Assembly (NCBI GenBank): GCA_963739995.1
Contig: CAVUCH010000022.1
Coordinates: 62,001 to 126,000, forward strand
Source: CAVUCH01 sp963739995
GTDB lineage: Bacteria > Acidobacteriota > Vicinamibacteria > Vicinamibacterales > JAENWD01
DNA: 64,000 nucleotides
Direction of reading: 5' to 3'
Position numbers and translations under genes: made by a program. The notes under the pieces were generated by a model. It ran no database searches. It saw nothing but the letters and a program-made list of their open reading frames with translations, and was not told where the DNA came from. This document shows positions 26,736 to 36,783 of the stretch, piece after piece. Positions within the stretch are counted from its first letter, which is position 1. Each line of letters begins with the position of its first letter.

Positions 26736-27689
26736 ATGCCCACGAAACCGCCCGAGCCCACCCTCTCGCCCCAGCAGCTCCGAGCGAACATCGCCGCGGG
26801 GAGAGTGGGGCCGTTATACCTGATCGAGGGCACGGACGAGGTGCTCAAGTCGGAGCTGGCGGGGCTGTTCGCGGACGCGATTGAGCCAGAGCTGCGGGCG
26901 TTCAATGTCGAGCGGCTGTATGGGACAGACACCAGCCTCGAGCCCCGCTCGATCGCTGACGCCGTCAAGACACTCCCGATGATGGCGCCCCGACGGGTCG
27001 TGGTCGTCCTTCAGGCAGAGCGGGTGCTGACCCCGCCGCGCGACAGCGAGGCGTCCGATGGCGCGCTCAAGCCGCTGGTCGAGTGCATCGAGCAACCTGT
27101 CGACTCCACGACGCTCGTCTTCGTGACGCATGAGCCCTTGAACGGCACCCGCCGGGTCACGAAGCTCCTCAACAAGCACGGGACCAGGGTGGAGTGTGGC
27201 GGCCTCGGTCCTTCCGCGCAGCTCACGCGAGAGATCGAGGAGCGCGCGGCGGAGATCGGCGTAACGGTTGACCGCGCCGCCGTGGCCCGGTTGATCCAGC
27301 TCGCGGGAGGCGACAGCGGGAAGCTGCGGGCCGACACGGAGCGTGTCCTGGTGTTCGTAGGGCACGGCACCGTGACCGCAGCCCACGTGGAGCAGGTGGC
27401 GGAGCGCGTGGAGAAGTCCAGCGACCCGTGGGGGTTGACCAATGCAATCGAAGCCGGCGATGCGCGGACAGCGCTGCGGGAGCTGCGCCTGCGCCTCGAG
27501 GCGGGAGACAACGTGTTCGCGATGCTCGGGCAGATTGCCTGGGCGATTCGGAAGCCGAACGGCAGGATGCAGGAGCACCGGCTGCGCCCAGCCGTCGACG
27601 CCATGCTGCGCACGGACATCGAGCTGAAGTCGTCAGGCGGGAACCCGCGCATGCTGCTCGAGCGGCTGGTCGTGGAATTGTGTGGCTGA
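26736..27689 (+). CDS. holA: DNA polymerase III delta subunit HolA
   Basis: The 317-residue protein has the delta-subunit start PLYLIEGTDEVLKSELAG, the clamp-interacting FNVERLYGTD region, and an AAA+-like second domain with DSTTLVFVTHEPL and LAGGDSGKLRADTERVL (a LxGGDxxKLxxELEKL-type motif). It opens the beta clamp within the clamp loader. It is separated from lptE by the repeat element at 26640-26716. Length is near the family norm of about 340. Confidence 0.88.
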   Translation: MPTKPPEPTLSPQQLRANIAAGRVGPLYLIEGTDEVLKSELAGLFADAIEPELRAFNVERLYGTDTSLEPRSIADAVKTLPMMAPRRVVVVLQAERVLTPPRDSEASDGALKPLVECIEQPVDSTTLVFVTHEPLNGTRRVTKLLNKHGTRVECGGLGPSAQLTREIEERAAEIGVTVDRAAVARLIQLAGGDSGKLRADTERVLVFVGHGTVTAAHVEQVAERVEKSSDPWGLTNAIEAGDARTALRELRLRLEAGDNVFAMLGQIAWAIRKPNGRMQEHRLRPAVDAMLRTDIELKSSGGNPRMLLERLVVELCG

Positions 27690-27696
27690 AGGGGCC

Positions 27697-27716
27697 GCAG
27701 GGCTGTGAAGCCCTGC
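27697..27716. terminator. GNRA-loop hairpin between convergent holA and rpsT
   Basis: GCAGGGCT (27697-27704) and AGCCCTGC (27709-27716) form a perfect 8-bp stem closed by the tetraloop GTGA, a GNRA type on the plus strand. It lies between the stops of convergent genes, as expected for a bidirectional terminator, but no T-run follows on either side. Confidence 0.5.
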
Positions 27717-27729
27717 TCCACGGGGCGAG

Positions 27730-28008
27730 CTACGCGGCCGTGCTGGCGCGTCGGAGGCCCTTCACGAGGCGCGACTTGTAACGGCCGGCGGTGTTCTTGT
27801 GAATGATCCCCTTGTTCGACATCTTGTCCACGAGGGAAAAGGTGTCGTTCAGCCGGGCGTTCGCGGTCTCGAGATCGTTGTCGTCGATCGCTGTCCTGAT
27901 CTTCTTCAGGGCCGTGCGCAGGCTGCTGCGCAGCTCGCGGTTGTGATCCCGGCGCTCCACGCTCTGCCGATGGGCTTTTTCCGCCGATGAGACTTTCTTC
28001 TTCGCCAC
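27730..28008 (-). CDS. rpsT: 30S ribosomal protein S20
   Basis: The 92-residue basic protein reads MAKKKVSSAEKAHRQSVERR and ends NTAGRYKSRLVKGLRRASTAA, with the S20 motifs NKGIIHKNTAGRYKSRL and LRTALKKIRTAI. S20 binds the 5' domain of 16S rRNA. The start is GTG at 28008-28006, preceded on the minus strand by TGAGGA. The 176 nt between it and alaS hold nothing I recognise apart from GC-rich sequence. Confidence 0.95.
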   Translation of the reverse strand: MAKKKVSSAEKAHRQSVERRDHNRELRSSLRTALKKIRTAIDDNDLETANARLNDTFSLVDKMSNKGIIHKNTAGRYKSRLVKGLRRASTAA

Positions 28009-28184
28009 GAATCCTCACATGGGCGGGCCGCGCCCGCGGATCGTCAAGCGCCCGGCGGTCTCCAGCGAGCACCGATGGGCTGTTCAGGAACCTCCAATAA
28101 TAGCATGGCCCGAGCGTAGGGCCAGAGCCGGGGCGCCACACCATAGCGGGCGGGGCCGGACTGCCCCGGTCGTCAACGCTGTCT

Positions 28185-30909
28185 CTATCCCGCCAGCATC
28201 CGCTCGATCACCAGGCGGCTTTGCGTAAGCAGGTCATCGATCCTCGAGGGGTCCTTTCCGCCCGCCTCTGCAAAGTCTGGACGCCCCCCGCCGCCGCCGC
28301 CCACGACCGGCGCGACTTCTTTGACCACCTCTCCGGCATGGATCCGCCCCTTCAGATCGGCCGTTGTCGAGACCACGATGGCGACCCTGCCGTCTGGAGT
28401 CTCGGAGGCGAGGACCGATCACGCCGCTCTTCAATTTCGACTTGAGTGAGTCGGCGAGATCGCGGAGCGCGGCCTTGTCGAGCCCCTCCACCCGCCGCAG
28501 TACGGCTTCGACGCCGACGATCGCGGTCGGGGCCTCGGCCGGTGCGGTCGCGGCTGTCGTGCCGGCAACGGCAAGCTTCATCCGGAGGTCGTGTGTTTCT
28601 CTGGCGAGCCGCTTCGCCTCCGCCTGCAGCTTCGCGACAGCGTCGAGAGCCTGGTCTTCGCCGACCTGCAGCGTCTCGAGGACGCGCCCGAACCTCTCAC
28701 GTTCGTGCTGCACGTGCAGGATGGCACCTTCGCCGGTGAGCGCCTCGATGCGGCGCACGCCTGCAGCCACGCCACCCTCCTGCACGATCGTGAACAGGCC
28801 GATGTCGCCTGTGGCACGGCAGTGTGTGCCCCCGCACAGCTCCATGCTGAAGTCCGGGATAGTGACCACGCGGACGGCGTCACCGTACTTCTCGCCAAAG
28901 AGCGCCATCGCCCCGGCGGCCACGGCTTCGTCGCGCGAACGGACGGCTGTGGTCACTGGAGCGTTCCTGTAGATCTGCGCGTTCACGATCCGCTCGATCT
29001 CGCGCTGCTGGGCCGGTGTCACCGGTCCGGCATGCATGAAGTCGAAGCGGAGTCGTTCCGGCGCTACCAGCGAACCGGCCTGCTTGACGTGCGGCCCGAG
29101 TACCTGGCGCAGGGCCGCGTGCAGGAGATGTGTGGCGGTGTGGTTCCGGCGTGTGGCGTCACGGACCACGTCGGCGACCGCCGCGATGACGCGGCTTCCG
29201 GTGTGCACCGTGCCGGCCTCGACGCGCACGCGATGTGCGCGCGGCAGGCCGGTGCCGAGGCGCGCCACGCCTTCGACGCGGGCGAGGAATGCGCCGTTGG
29301 CGTCGCGGAGCTCGCCAACGTCCGACACCTGGCCTCCGGCTTCGACGTAGAAGGGGGTCCGGTCGAGGACCACGTACCCTTCGTCTCCGCCGCCAAGGCG
29401 CTCCACTTCCCCCCGGTCCGCATCGAACACGGCAAGCACGCGGGCATCGGGGACGGTCGTGCTCGTATAGCCCTCGAACACGTCCCCGGCCGAACGGAGC
29501 GCCTCACGCGCGGCGTCGGACGTGAACGCAAACTCGTGCGACCGTTTCTGATCGAAGCCGCTCTTCGCCCGGGCCTTGCCGCGCTGGACCTCCATTGCGC
29601 GGTCGAAACCCTCGCGATCGAACGCCAGCCTGCGCTCGCTCGCAAGGTCCTCGATGAAATCCAGGGGCAGCCCGAACGTGTCGTACAGCTTGAAGGCTTC
29701 GTCGCCCGGTACGGCCGTCCCCCTTGCGTCGGCGCGCTCGAGCACGTCCTCGAGCCGCGGCAGGCCTGCCGTCAGCACCGCGTCGAACCGTTCTTCCTCG
29801 CTCGTGATGACGCGCACGACCGAATCACGACCGCGGCGCAGCTCCGGGTACGCCTCGCCCATCTCGCGGACGACTACGTCGACCAGCGTGTGCAGGAAGG
29901 GCTCCGTCATGCCGAGACGCTTGCCGTGCCGCATCGCGCGCCGCATGATCTTCCGCAGCACGTACCCGCGCCACTCGTTCGACGGCACGACGCCGTCCGC
30001 GATCAGGAACGTCATGGCGCGCATGTGATCCGCGATCACACGGCTCGAGATGGCCATCGGGGTCATCTCCGTAGCCAGCTGTCGCCCCAGTGCCACGTCG
30101 AACGTGCCCTGCGTCCGCTCCGCAATCGCGGCCAGCAGGGGCCCGAACAGGTCGGTGTCGTAGTTCGACAGTGTCCCCTCGGTGACCGCGACGATCCGCT
30201 CGAGGCCCATGCCGGTGTCGATCGACGGCTTCGGCAGCGGATGCAGGCGGCCGTCCGGCTGACGGTCGAACTCCATGAACACGTTGTTCCAGATCTCGAC
30301 GAACCGATCGCAGCTGCACGCCGGGCCCAGGCACACCGGCTCGGTGCAGGGCAGCTCGCTGCCGCGGAAGTAGTGGATTTCGGAGCAGCGCCCGCATGGG
30401 CCCGTATCGCCCATCTGCCAGAAGTTGTCGGCCGTGCCGAGCTCATGGATGCGAGCGGCCGGAACGAAGGAGAGCCAGCGCGCATGGGCTTCCTCGTCGC
30501 GCGGGATCCCGTCGTCGCCCTTGAAGATAGTCACGTACAACCGATCGACCGGCAGCTTCCAGACGCCGGTGAGCAACTCCCACGCGAACGCGATCGCGTC
30601 GTGCTTGAAATAGTCGCCAAACGAAAAGTTTCCGAGCATTTCGAAGAACGTGTGGTGGCGCAACGACGGCCCGACGTTGTCGAGGTCGTTGTGCTTGCCG
30701 CTCACGCGCATGCACTTCTGCGAGGTCGTCGCTCGCGTGTAGTCGCGGCGCTCGCGCCCCAAAAACAGATCCTTGAACTGGTTCATGCCCGCGTTCGTGA
30801 ACAGCAGGGTCGGATCATCGTGCGGGACGAGAGGCGAGCTGGATACGATGCGGTGGCCGTGGCGCTCGAAGAACTGCAGGAAAGAGGACCGGAGCTCGTG
30901 AGAGGTCAT
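28185..30909 (-). CDS. alaS: Alanyl-tRNA synthetase (one +1 frameshift near the C-terminus)
   Basis: The protein begins MTSHELRSSFLQFFERHGH and has the class II catalytic signatures LFTNAGMNQFKDLFLG and KCMRVSGKHNDLDNVG, the editing-site NHTATHLLHAAL and CGGTHCRATGDIG, and a C-terminal DHHA1-like domain. The frame breaks near 28415: KSKLKSGVI continues in the next frame as VLASETPDGRVAIVVSTTADL, running to GGGGGGRPDFAEAGGKDP and TAG at 28187-28185. Removing one G gives about 907 residues, close to the usual 875-900. Since alaS is essential, a sequence error is the likely cause. Confidence 0.92.
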
Positions 30910-31086
30910 GACCGACCATTCTAGCCCGCCGGCCCGGCCCACCCGCCGTGGGCGTGCACCGGGCAGACCCGCAGCCACGCGCCAGGCGGAATTCGCGACG
31001 ACCCGTGACTGGCGGGTACAATCGGTTGCGCCGCTCGGGCGCGGGCACAGGAGCACGCCGCATCGTTTGCATCGCAGGTGAGGGTC

Positions 31087-32538
31087 ATGTCAGAGACATT
31101 TCGCAACTTCATCGGAGGCGCGTGGGTCGGCTCGCCATCGGGCCGTACATTCGAGACGCGCAATCCGGCCGACACCGACGAAGTGATCGGCAGCTACCCC
31201 GAGTCCGACGCTTCCGACACGCGGGAGGCAATCGAGGCCGCGCGCAAGGCTCAGCCGGCATGGGCGGCCATCCCCGCTCCAAAGCGCGGAGAGATCCTCT
31301 ATCGCGCCGCCAACATCCTGGAGTCCCGAGCCGAGAGCGTCGCCCGCGACATGACCCGCGAGGAGGGCAAGACCCTGCCGGAGGCGCGCGGCGAGGTGAA
31401 TCGTGCGGTCAACATCCTGCGGTACTACGGCGGGGAAGGGGCGCGTCTGAGTGGCCAGCTCACGCCGTCGGAACGCGAGCGTGTCGTGATTCAGACGTTG
31501 CGCCGCCCGCTCGGTGTTGTCGGGCTGATCACGCCCTGGAATTTCCCCATTGCGATTCCCGCCTGGAAGACCGCACCAGCCCTGATTGCCGGCAACGCCG
31601 TCGTCCTCAAGCCCTCGGACCTCGCGCCTCTCTGTGCGCTGCGGCTCGTCGAGGCGCTCGACGAAGCGGGGGTCACCAGGGGCGCCGTCAATTTCATCAC
31701 GGGGCCGGGATCCAAGGTGGGCCACGAGATCGTGACCAACCCCGCCGTGAAGGCCATCTCGTTCACCGGCTCGGTTGCCACCGGCAGCGGGATTGCGGTG
31801 GAAGCCGCCAAGCGCCGTGTGCGCGTGCAACTCGAGATGGGCGGCAAGAATCCAACGGTGGTGCTCGCGGACGCGGACGTTCAGGATGCCGTTGCCAACG
31901 TGATCAACTCGGCGTTCTTCTCGACCGGCCAGCGCTGCACGGCCACCTCGCGCGTCATCGTCGAGGAACCGATCGCAGAGGAGTTCACGCGGGCGCTCGT
32001 CAGGCGCGCCTCTGAGCTCAAGGTCGGCAACGGCCTCGAGCCCGGCATCGATCTCGGTCCGTCGGTGGACGAGCGGCAGCTGAGTACGGTGCTCGACTAC
32101 GTCGGCATCGGACAGCAGGAAGGCGCTCGGCTCGCCTGCGGCGGCGAGCGTCTCATGGCCGGCGCCCACGCGCGCGGATACTTCTCGTCGCCGGCTGTGC
32201 TGGCTGATGTACGCCCGGCGATGCGGGTGGCGCAGGAGGAAATCTTCGGACCCGTGCTGGCCGTCCTGCCCGCCCGGAATCTCGATGACGCCATCGGTAT
32301 CGCCAACGATATCGAGTTCGGGCTGTCGGCCGCGATCTGCACGAAATCGTTGACGTCCGCCTACGAGTTCCTGAACCGGATTGAGGCCGGGCTCGTCATG
32401 GTGAACCTGCCGTCGGCAGGCGTCGAGTATCACGTGCCGTTCGGCGGGTCGAAGGGATCGTCGCTGGGATTGCGCGAGCAGGGGCCGGTCGCGACGGACT
32501 TCTACACGGAATTGAAAACGGTTTATTTGAAATACTGA
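31087..32538 (+). CDS. Aldehyde dehydrogenase, probably 2-oxoglutarate semialdehyde type
   Basis: The 483-residue NAD(P)-dependent enzyme has TPWNFPIAIPAWKTAPAL, the nucleotide loop FTGSVATGSG, the general base in LEMGGKNP (Glu250) and the nucleophile in TGQRCTATS (Cys284). SAGVEYHVPFGGSKGSSLG near the end resembles alpha-ketoglutaric semialdehyde dehydrogenases of pentonate degradation. The FAH-family gene 101 nt downstream supports that role. ATG at 31087 is preferred to GTG 31078. Substrate is inferred. Confidence 0.85.
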   Translation: MSETFRNFIGGAWVGSPSGRTFETRNPADTDEVIGSYPESDASDTREAIEAARKAQPAWAAIPAPKRGEILYRAANILESRAESVARDMTREEGKTLPEARGEVNRAVNILRYYGGEGARLSGQLTPSERERVVIQTLRRPLGVVGLITPWNFPIAIPAWKTAPALIAGNAVVLKPSDLAPLCALRLVEALDEAGVTRGAVNFITGPGSKVGHEIVTNPAVKAISFTGSVATGSGIAVEAAKRRVRVQLEMGGKNPTVVLADADVQDAVANVINSAFFSTGQRCTATSRVIVEEPIAEEFTRALVRRASELKVGNGLEPGIDLGPSVDERQLSTVLDYVGIGQQEGARLACGGERLMAGAHARGYFSSPAVLADVRPAMRVAQEEIFGPVLAVLPARNLDDAIGIANDIEFGLSAAICTKSLTSAYEFLNRIEAGLVMVNLPSAGVEYHVPFGGSKGSSLGLREQGPVATDFYTELKTVYLKY

Positions 32539-32639
32539 GGGTCTGTCGCCGGTGCGCTCGGGCGCCGGGGTCACACCATTTCTATCCCGCCGGGGCGCCC
32601 TTCCGCCCTGACGCTTCGCGGTTTCGAGAATATATCGCC

Positions 32640-33473
32640 ATGAAACTGTATCGAACAGCCTCGGGCATCGTTGTCGAGCACGACGCCGTGCTGCGGCTCG
32701 TAGAGGGCGTCGAGTGGGACGAAATCATCGCCTGCGACGACCCGGTGCCGCTGCTCGCGCGCGTGCTGCAGGGCGCCCACGAGCCGGGGCCGGAGGCGCT
32801 CGCACCGCCGTCGCTGCGCGCACCGATCGGCACGCAGGAGGTATGGGCCGCGGGCGTTACCTACTTCCGCAGCCGCACCGCCCGGATGGAGGAGGCGAAA
32901 GCCGGGGGCGGCGGCGATTTCTACGACCGCGTATACAATGCGCCGCGTCCCGAGCTGTTCTTCAAGGCCACGGCGCGACGTGTCGTCGGTCCGGGGCAGC
33001 CGGTACGCGTCCGGAGCGATTCACGGTGGAGCGTGCCCGAGCCCGAACTCGCCCTGGCGATCAACGCGCGCGGCAGGATCATCGGCTACACCATCGGCAA
33101 CGACATGAGCGCGCGAGACATCGAAGGCGAGAATCCCCTGTATCTGCCGCAGGCGAAGGTCTACACCGAGAGCTGCGCGCTCGGCCCGTGCGTGCTCCTC
33201 ACCAGCGGTGCGCTGTCACCCGACACGCTCATCGAGCTCCAGATCCGGCGTGTTGAAACCGTCGCGTTCGCCGGTTCGACAACACTCGCCTCCTTGAAAC
33301 GCGGCGTGCAGGAACTCGCTGATTACCTGTTCCGCGACAACACCTTTCCCAGTGGCTGCATACTGCTCACCGGCACGGGCGTCGTCCCGCCCGACGACTT
33401 CACGCTGCAATCGGGCGACGTCATCACCATCACCATTCCGCCGATCGGCACGCTCGAGAACACGGTACGCTGA
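32640..33473 (+). CDS. Fumarylacetoacetate hydrolase-family protein, possible 2-keto-3-deoxypentonate dehydratase
   Basis: The 277-residue FAH-fold protein has the metal ligands in SVPEPELALAIN and IGNDMSARDIEGENPLYL, and the QAKVYTESCALGP stretch found in FAH enzymes that act on sugar acids. Together with the aldehyde dehydrogenase upstream it could carry out the last two steps of an oxidative pentose (Weimberg-type) pathway: dehydration of 2-keto-3-deoxypentonate, then oxidation of 2-oxoglutarate semialdehyde. The fold is clear; the substrate is inferred from context. Confidence 0.82.
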   Translation: MKLYRTASGIVVEHDAVLRLVEGVEWDEIIACDDPVPLLARVLQGAHEPGPEALAPPSLRAPIGTQEVWAAGVTYFRSRTARMEEAKAGGGGDFYDRVYNAPRPELFFKATARRVVGPGQPVRVRSDSRWSVPEPELALAINARGRIIGYTIGNDMSARDIEGENPLYLPQAKVYTESCALGPCVLLTSGALSPDTLIELQIRRVETVAFAGSTTLASLKRGVQELADYLFRDNTFPSGCILLTGTGVVPPDDFTLQSGDVITITIPPIGTLENTVR

Positions 33474-33506
33474 CAAGCGGCGCGCCTCCTTGCGCAGCCC
33501 TGTTCC

Positions 33507-34076
33507 TCAACGTCGGCCCGATGCCACACCGACGCGACACTCGAACACGCCGCGTCGGAGCTCGAACACCAGGCTCCCGCGATCGGCGCCGCGGCACGTC
33601 CGCTGGAACCCGTTCTTCTCGAGGACGTGAATCGACGCGACCAGAGCGGGGTAAGTGACCGCCAGCACGCGCTCGACGTGCTCGTGCGAGAACGCCCACG
33701 AGACGAGTGCTGCCGTGAGCTCGGTGCCGTAGCCATGTCCGTGCCAGGAGGGCAGCAGGGAATAGCCGATTTCGACGCTGCCCCTGGCATCGGGCGCGCC
33801 CCTGAAGCCGCCGTTTCCGATGAGCACCCGGCGGTTTACTTCCGGGTCCGGGCGCCGCACGGCATACCATAGCAGCCACCCGGACTCGGTTCCCTCGTGC
33901 GCGATTCGCCTCGCGAACCACGTTTGTGACCCCTCGTCGTTGAACGGCGGCGGCCACCCAACCGGCGTTTCCACGTCCAGCGGTGCGTACCAGTCCTCCG
34001 CACGAGACGCCTCCCGGCGCGTGACATCGGCCGGAGCGGCAATGAGCTCGAGACGGGCGGTGCTAATCCTCAGCAT
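33507..34076 (-). CDS. GNAT-family N-acetyltransferase
   Basis: The 189-residue protein shows the RimJ/RimL-like layout: ISTARLELI at the start, VEIGYSLLPSWHGHGYGTEL with the acetyl-CoA-binding R/QxxGxG/A-type loop (here HGHGYG), and ASIHVLEKNGFQ as the final conserved segment. It probably acetylates an amino group on a small molecule or peptide. It is convergent with the FAH gene, with only 33 nt between stops. Confidence 0.82.
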   Translation of the reverse strand: MLRISTARLELIAAPADVTRREASRAEDWYAPLDVETPVGWPPPFNDEGSQTWFARRIAHEGTESGWLLWYAVRRPDPEVNRRVLIGNGGFRGAPDARGSVEIGYSLLPSWHGHGYGTELTAALVSWAFSHEHVERVLAVTYPALVASIHVLEKNGFQRTCRGADRGSLVFELRRGVFECRVGVASGRR

Positions 34077-34243
34077 GGCGGTGTTCGGCCCGGGCGCGCG
34101 GCATCACGATCCGTCGGCGGGCATCCCGACTGGCGGCGTTGCTCGTCGCTCGAATATTCCCGATATGCTCGCTCCTCACGCCTTACCACTCGGGCGCCGC
34201 GCTCCGACATCCACTCCACAAATAACAAGGACAGGCCACTAGC

Positions 34244-34315
34244 ATGATTCGTACGCGCGGTGCTCCGCAATGGGTCACACGCCCCAGAAACACGGATGGT
34301 AAGATGCGCCCGTGA
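34244..34315 (+). CDS. Possible 23-residue leader peptide
   Basis: ATG at 34244 follows an AACAAGGACA ribosome-like site and opens a 23-codon frame (MIRTRGAPQW...) ending in TGA 34313-34315, which overlaps the GTG start of the PQQ dehydrogenase (GTGA). The arrangement would couple translation of the enzyme to this small frame. No family is recognised. The rest of the gap from 34077 shows nothing else that I can support. Confidence 0.25.
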   Translation: MIRTRGAPQWVTRPRNTDGKMRP

Positions 34316-36262
34316 ACGGCGGCGCGTGGATGGAACGACCCTTACGCAGACGCCTGCGCTCCAGGCGCGCGTGGCGGCTGCAGGGCACCGGCCTTCTGCT
34401 GGTTGTGATCGTCGGCGCCGCCCTCCCGGGTGCCCTGACCGATCGGGCTGCAGGTCCGGTTCACGACAGCGCGCGGTTTTCGCCGCTCACCGACATCACG
34501 CGCGAGAACGTCGACCGGCTGACCGCGGCGTGGACCTACCACAGCGGGGACTTCAGCGGTGGCCGGGGTCCCACTCCCGTGGGCCAGGTGCCGGGTGTCC
34601 AGACGCGCCCGGTGTTTGCCGATGGGCGCGTGTACGTCACCACGCCCTCCAGCATCGTGATCGCGATCGACGGCGACACGGGTCGCGAGGACTGGCGGTA
34701 CGACCCGCAGGCGGCCGCGGCGACGCGGTGCTATGAGCCGCACCGCGGTGTCGCGCTGTGGGCCGGGACCTGGTCCACCGGCCGAGCGCACCATTTTTTC
34801 CGGCACCTGTGACGGGCGCCTGCTGGCGCTCGATGCCGCGCACGGACGGCCGCGGCCTGCCTTTGGCGTGGCGGGGGTTCTCGACCTGCGCCCCGGCGTG
34901 GATGCCCGCACGGGCGAGGCGTACGCCATCACGTCGCCACCGGCGATCTGGCGCGACCTCGTCATCGTGGGCGGCCTGGTGCCCGAAGAGACCCCGCGCG
35001 GTCCGGCGGGCGACGTGCGCGCCTTCGACGTCCGCACGGGCCAGGAGCGCTGGCGCTTTCATACGGTGCCCCGTCCCGGTGAGCCCGGACATGACACGTG
35101 GTCCGCCGATGCGTGGCAGCGCCGCACGGGTGCCAACGTCTGGTCTTCCATGAGCGTCGATGAGGACCTGGGACTCGTGTTCCTGCCGATTGGCTCACCG
35201 TCCTACGACTTCTTCGGAGGCGATCGCCCCGGACAGAACCTGTTCGGTAACTCGCTCGTCGCGCTCGACGCCGCGACCGGGCGCCGCCGCTGGCATGCGC
35301 AGCTGGTGCACCACGACCTGTGGGACTTCGATCCGCCGGCGCAGCCCATCATCGCCGACATCCCGCGCGCGGGCGGCGCGAGACCTGCCGTGATCCAGGT
35401 CACGAAGATGGGACTCGTCTTCGTGTTCGACCGCACCACCGGGGAGCCGGTGTTCGGCATCGAAGAGCGCACCGTGCCGCCGAGCGACGTCCCGGGCGAG
35501 CACGCATGGCCTACGCAGCCGTTCCCCGTGAAACCGCCGCCCCTCTCGCGACATACGCCCCTCACGCGCGACGATCTGACGACGGTGACCGCGGAATCAC
35601 GGCGCGAGTGCGAGGCCCTGTTCGCGAGCGTGCGCAGCGGCGGGCTCTACACGCCGCCTGGCCGGGAGCTGACGCTGTCGTTTCCCGGGACGATGGGCGG
35701 TGCGACCTGGTCCGGTGGCGCGGTGCATCCCGGTAGTGCGTACCTGATCGTGAACACCAACGAGATCGGTGCCATCGGGCAGATGGTGCCGCAGCCCGGG
35801 GGGAGCGCCGTGCCATTCGGACGGTCGTCGCCGGCCGGTGCCTATGGACGCTTCTGGGACAGCCAGCACCTGCCGTGCCAGAAACCGCCCTGGGGGCTGC
35901 TGCACGCTGTCGATCTGTCCACGGGGACCATCGCCTGGCAGGTACCGCTCGGCGATGTCCCGGCGCTCGCCGCCCGGCGGATCACGGGGACCGGTGCGCC
36001 GAACCTTGGCGGAGCCATCGTGACCGCGAGCGGCCTCGTGTTCATCGGCGGTGCGAGCGACAGCCGTTTCCGCGCGTTCGATGTGCGCACGGGGCGAGAG
36101 GTATGGCGCGCCGACCTGCCAGCCAGCGGGCATGCCACGCCTCTGAGTTACCGCGGGCGATCCGGGCGCCAGTTCGTCGTGATTGCCGCGGGAGGGGGCG
36201 GCCGGTTCTCCGACACGATCTCCGATGCGATCGTCGCCTTCGCGCTGCCGGTCCCACGCTGA
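34312..36262 (+). CDS. PQQ-dependent dehydrogenase, membrane-anchored or secreted (one +1 frameshift)
   Basis: An N-terminal Arg-rich segment and hydrophobic helix (GTGLLLVVIVGAALPGAL) direct it to the periplasm. Beta-propeller blades follow: FSPLTDITRENVDRLTAAW, VQTRPVFADGRVYVTT, IAIDGDTGREDWRYDP, then LVALDAATGRRRWHAQLVHHDLWDFD and GATWSGGAVHP, as in quinoprotein glucose/quinate-type enzymes. The frame shifts at 34765-34767 (an extra G in GGCCGGGACC); removing it gives about 649 residues. It oxidises an alcohol or sugar and feeds electrons to quinone or cytochrome. The substrate is not evident. Confidence 0.85.
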
Positions 36263-36268
36263 CGGCTC

Positions 36269-36655
36269 ATGCCCCTCGAGCTGCGACTCCTCCCGGATCG
36301 ATTCGCGGTCTGCCGCCTCGCACCTGCCGAACCGGTGCCCGCGTGGGCGTCCGCACCTGGTGCCTTGGTGGTGCTGGCCCGAACGGCGGGGGAGTGCTCG
36401 GTCGTCTGCGAGGAGCGGATGGTTCCGGATGGCGTGCAGGCCGAGCGCGCATTTCGTGCGCTCATGGTCTGCGGGCCGCTCTCCTTCGATGCGGTTGGTA
36501 TTCTGGCCGGCATCGCCGGCGCGCTGGCTGCCGCGGCCATCCCGCTGCTCGCGATCTCCACGTTCGACACCGACTACGTGCTCGTACGGGACGAACACGT
36601 CGAGGCAGCCAGTGCGGCACTGCGTGCGGCAGGATGCGGCGTAACGCTTTCCTGA
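36269..36655 (+). CDS. ACT domain-containing protein
   Basis: The 128-residue protein has the paired-ACT pattern of the CASTOR/DUF-type small ACT proteins: LRLLPDRFAVCRL at the start, ECSVVCEERMVP in the middle, and GILAGIAGALAAAAIPLLAISTFDTDYVLV, where the SxxDTDYxLV strand is diagnostic. Such proteins sense amino acids. It follows the PQQ dehydrogenase by six bases but no functional link is obvious. Confidence 0.82.
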   Translation: MPLELRLLPDRFAVCRLAPAEPVPAWASAPGALVVLARTAGECSVVCEERMVPDGVQAERAFRALMVCGPLSFDAVGILAGIAGALAAAAIPLLAISTFDTDYVLVRDEHVEAASAALRAAGCGVTLS

Positions 36656-36783
36656 GATTCCCCTTCACGTTCCGTGTTCACCAGGGTTTCATCAGATCCT
36701 CGTGGAGGTCTCGGCCAATCGCGAGGCGACCTCGCGGAGAATGCAATGCGCCGTGCGCCGTCTTCTGTATACTGCCGGCCACG

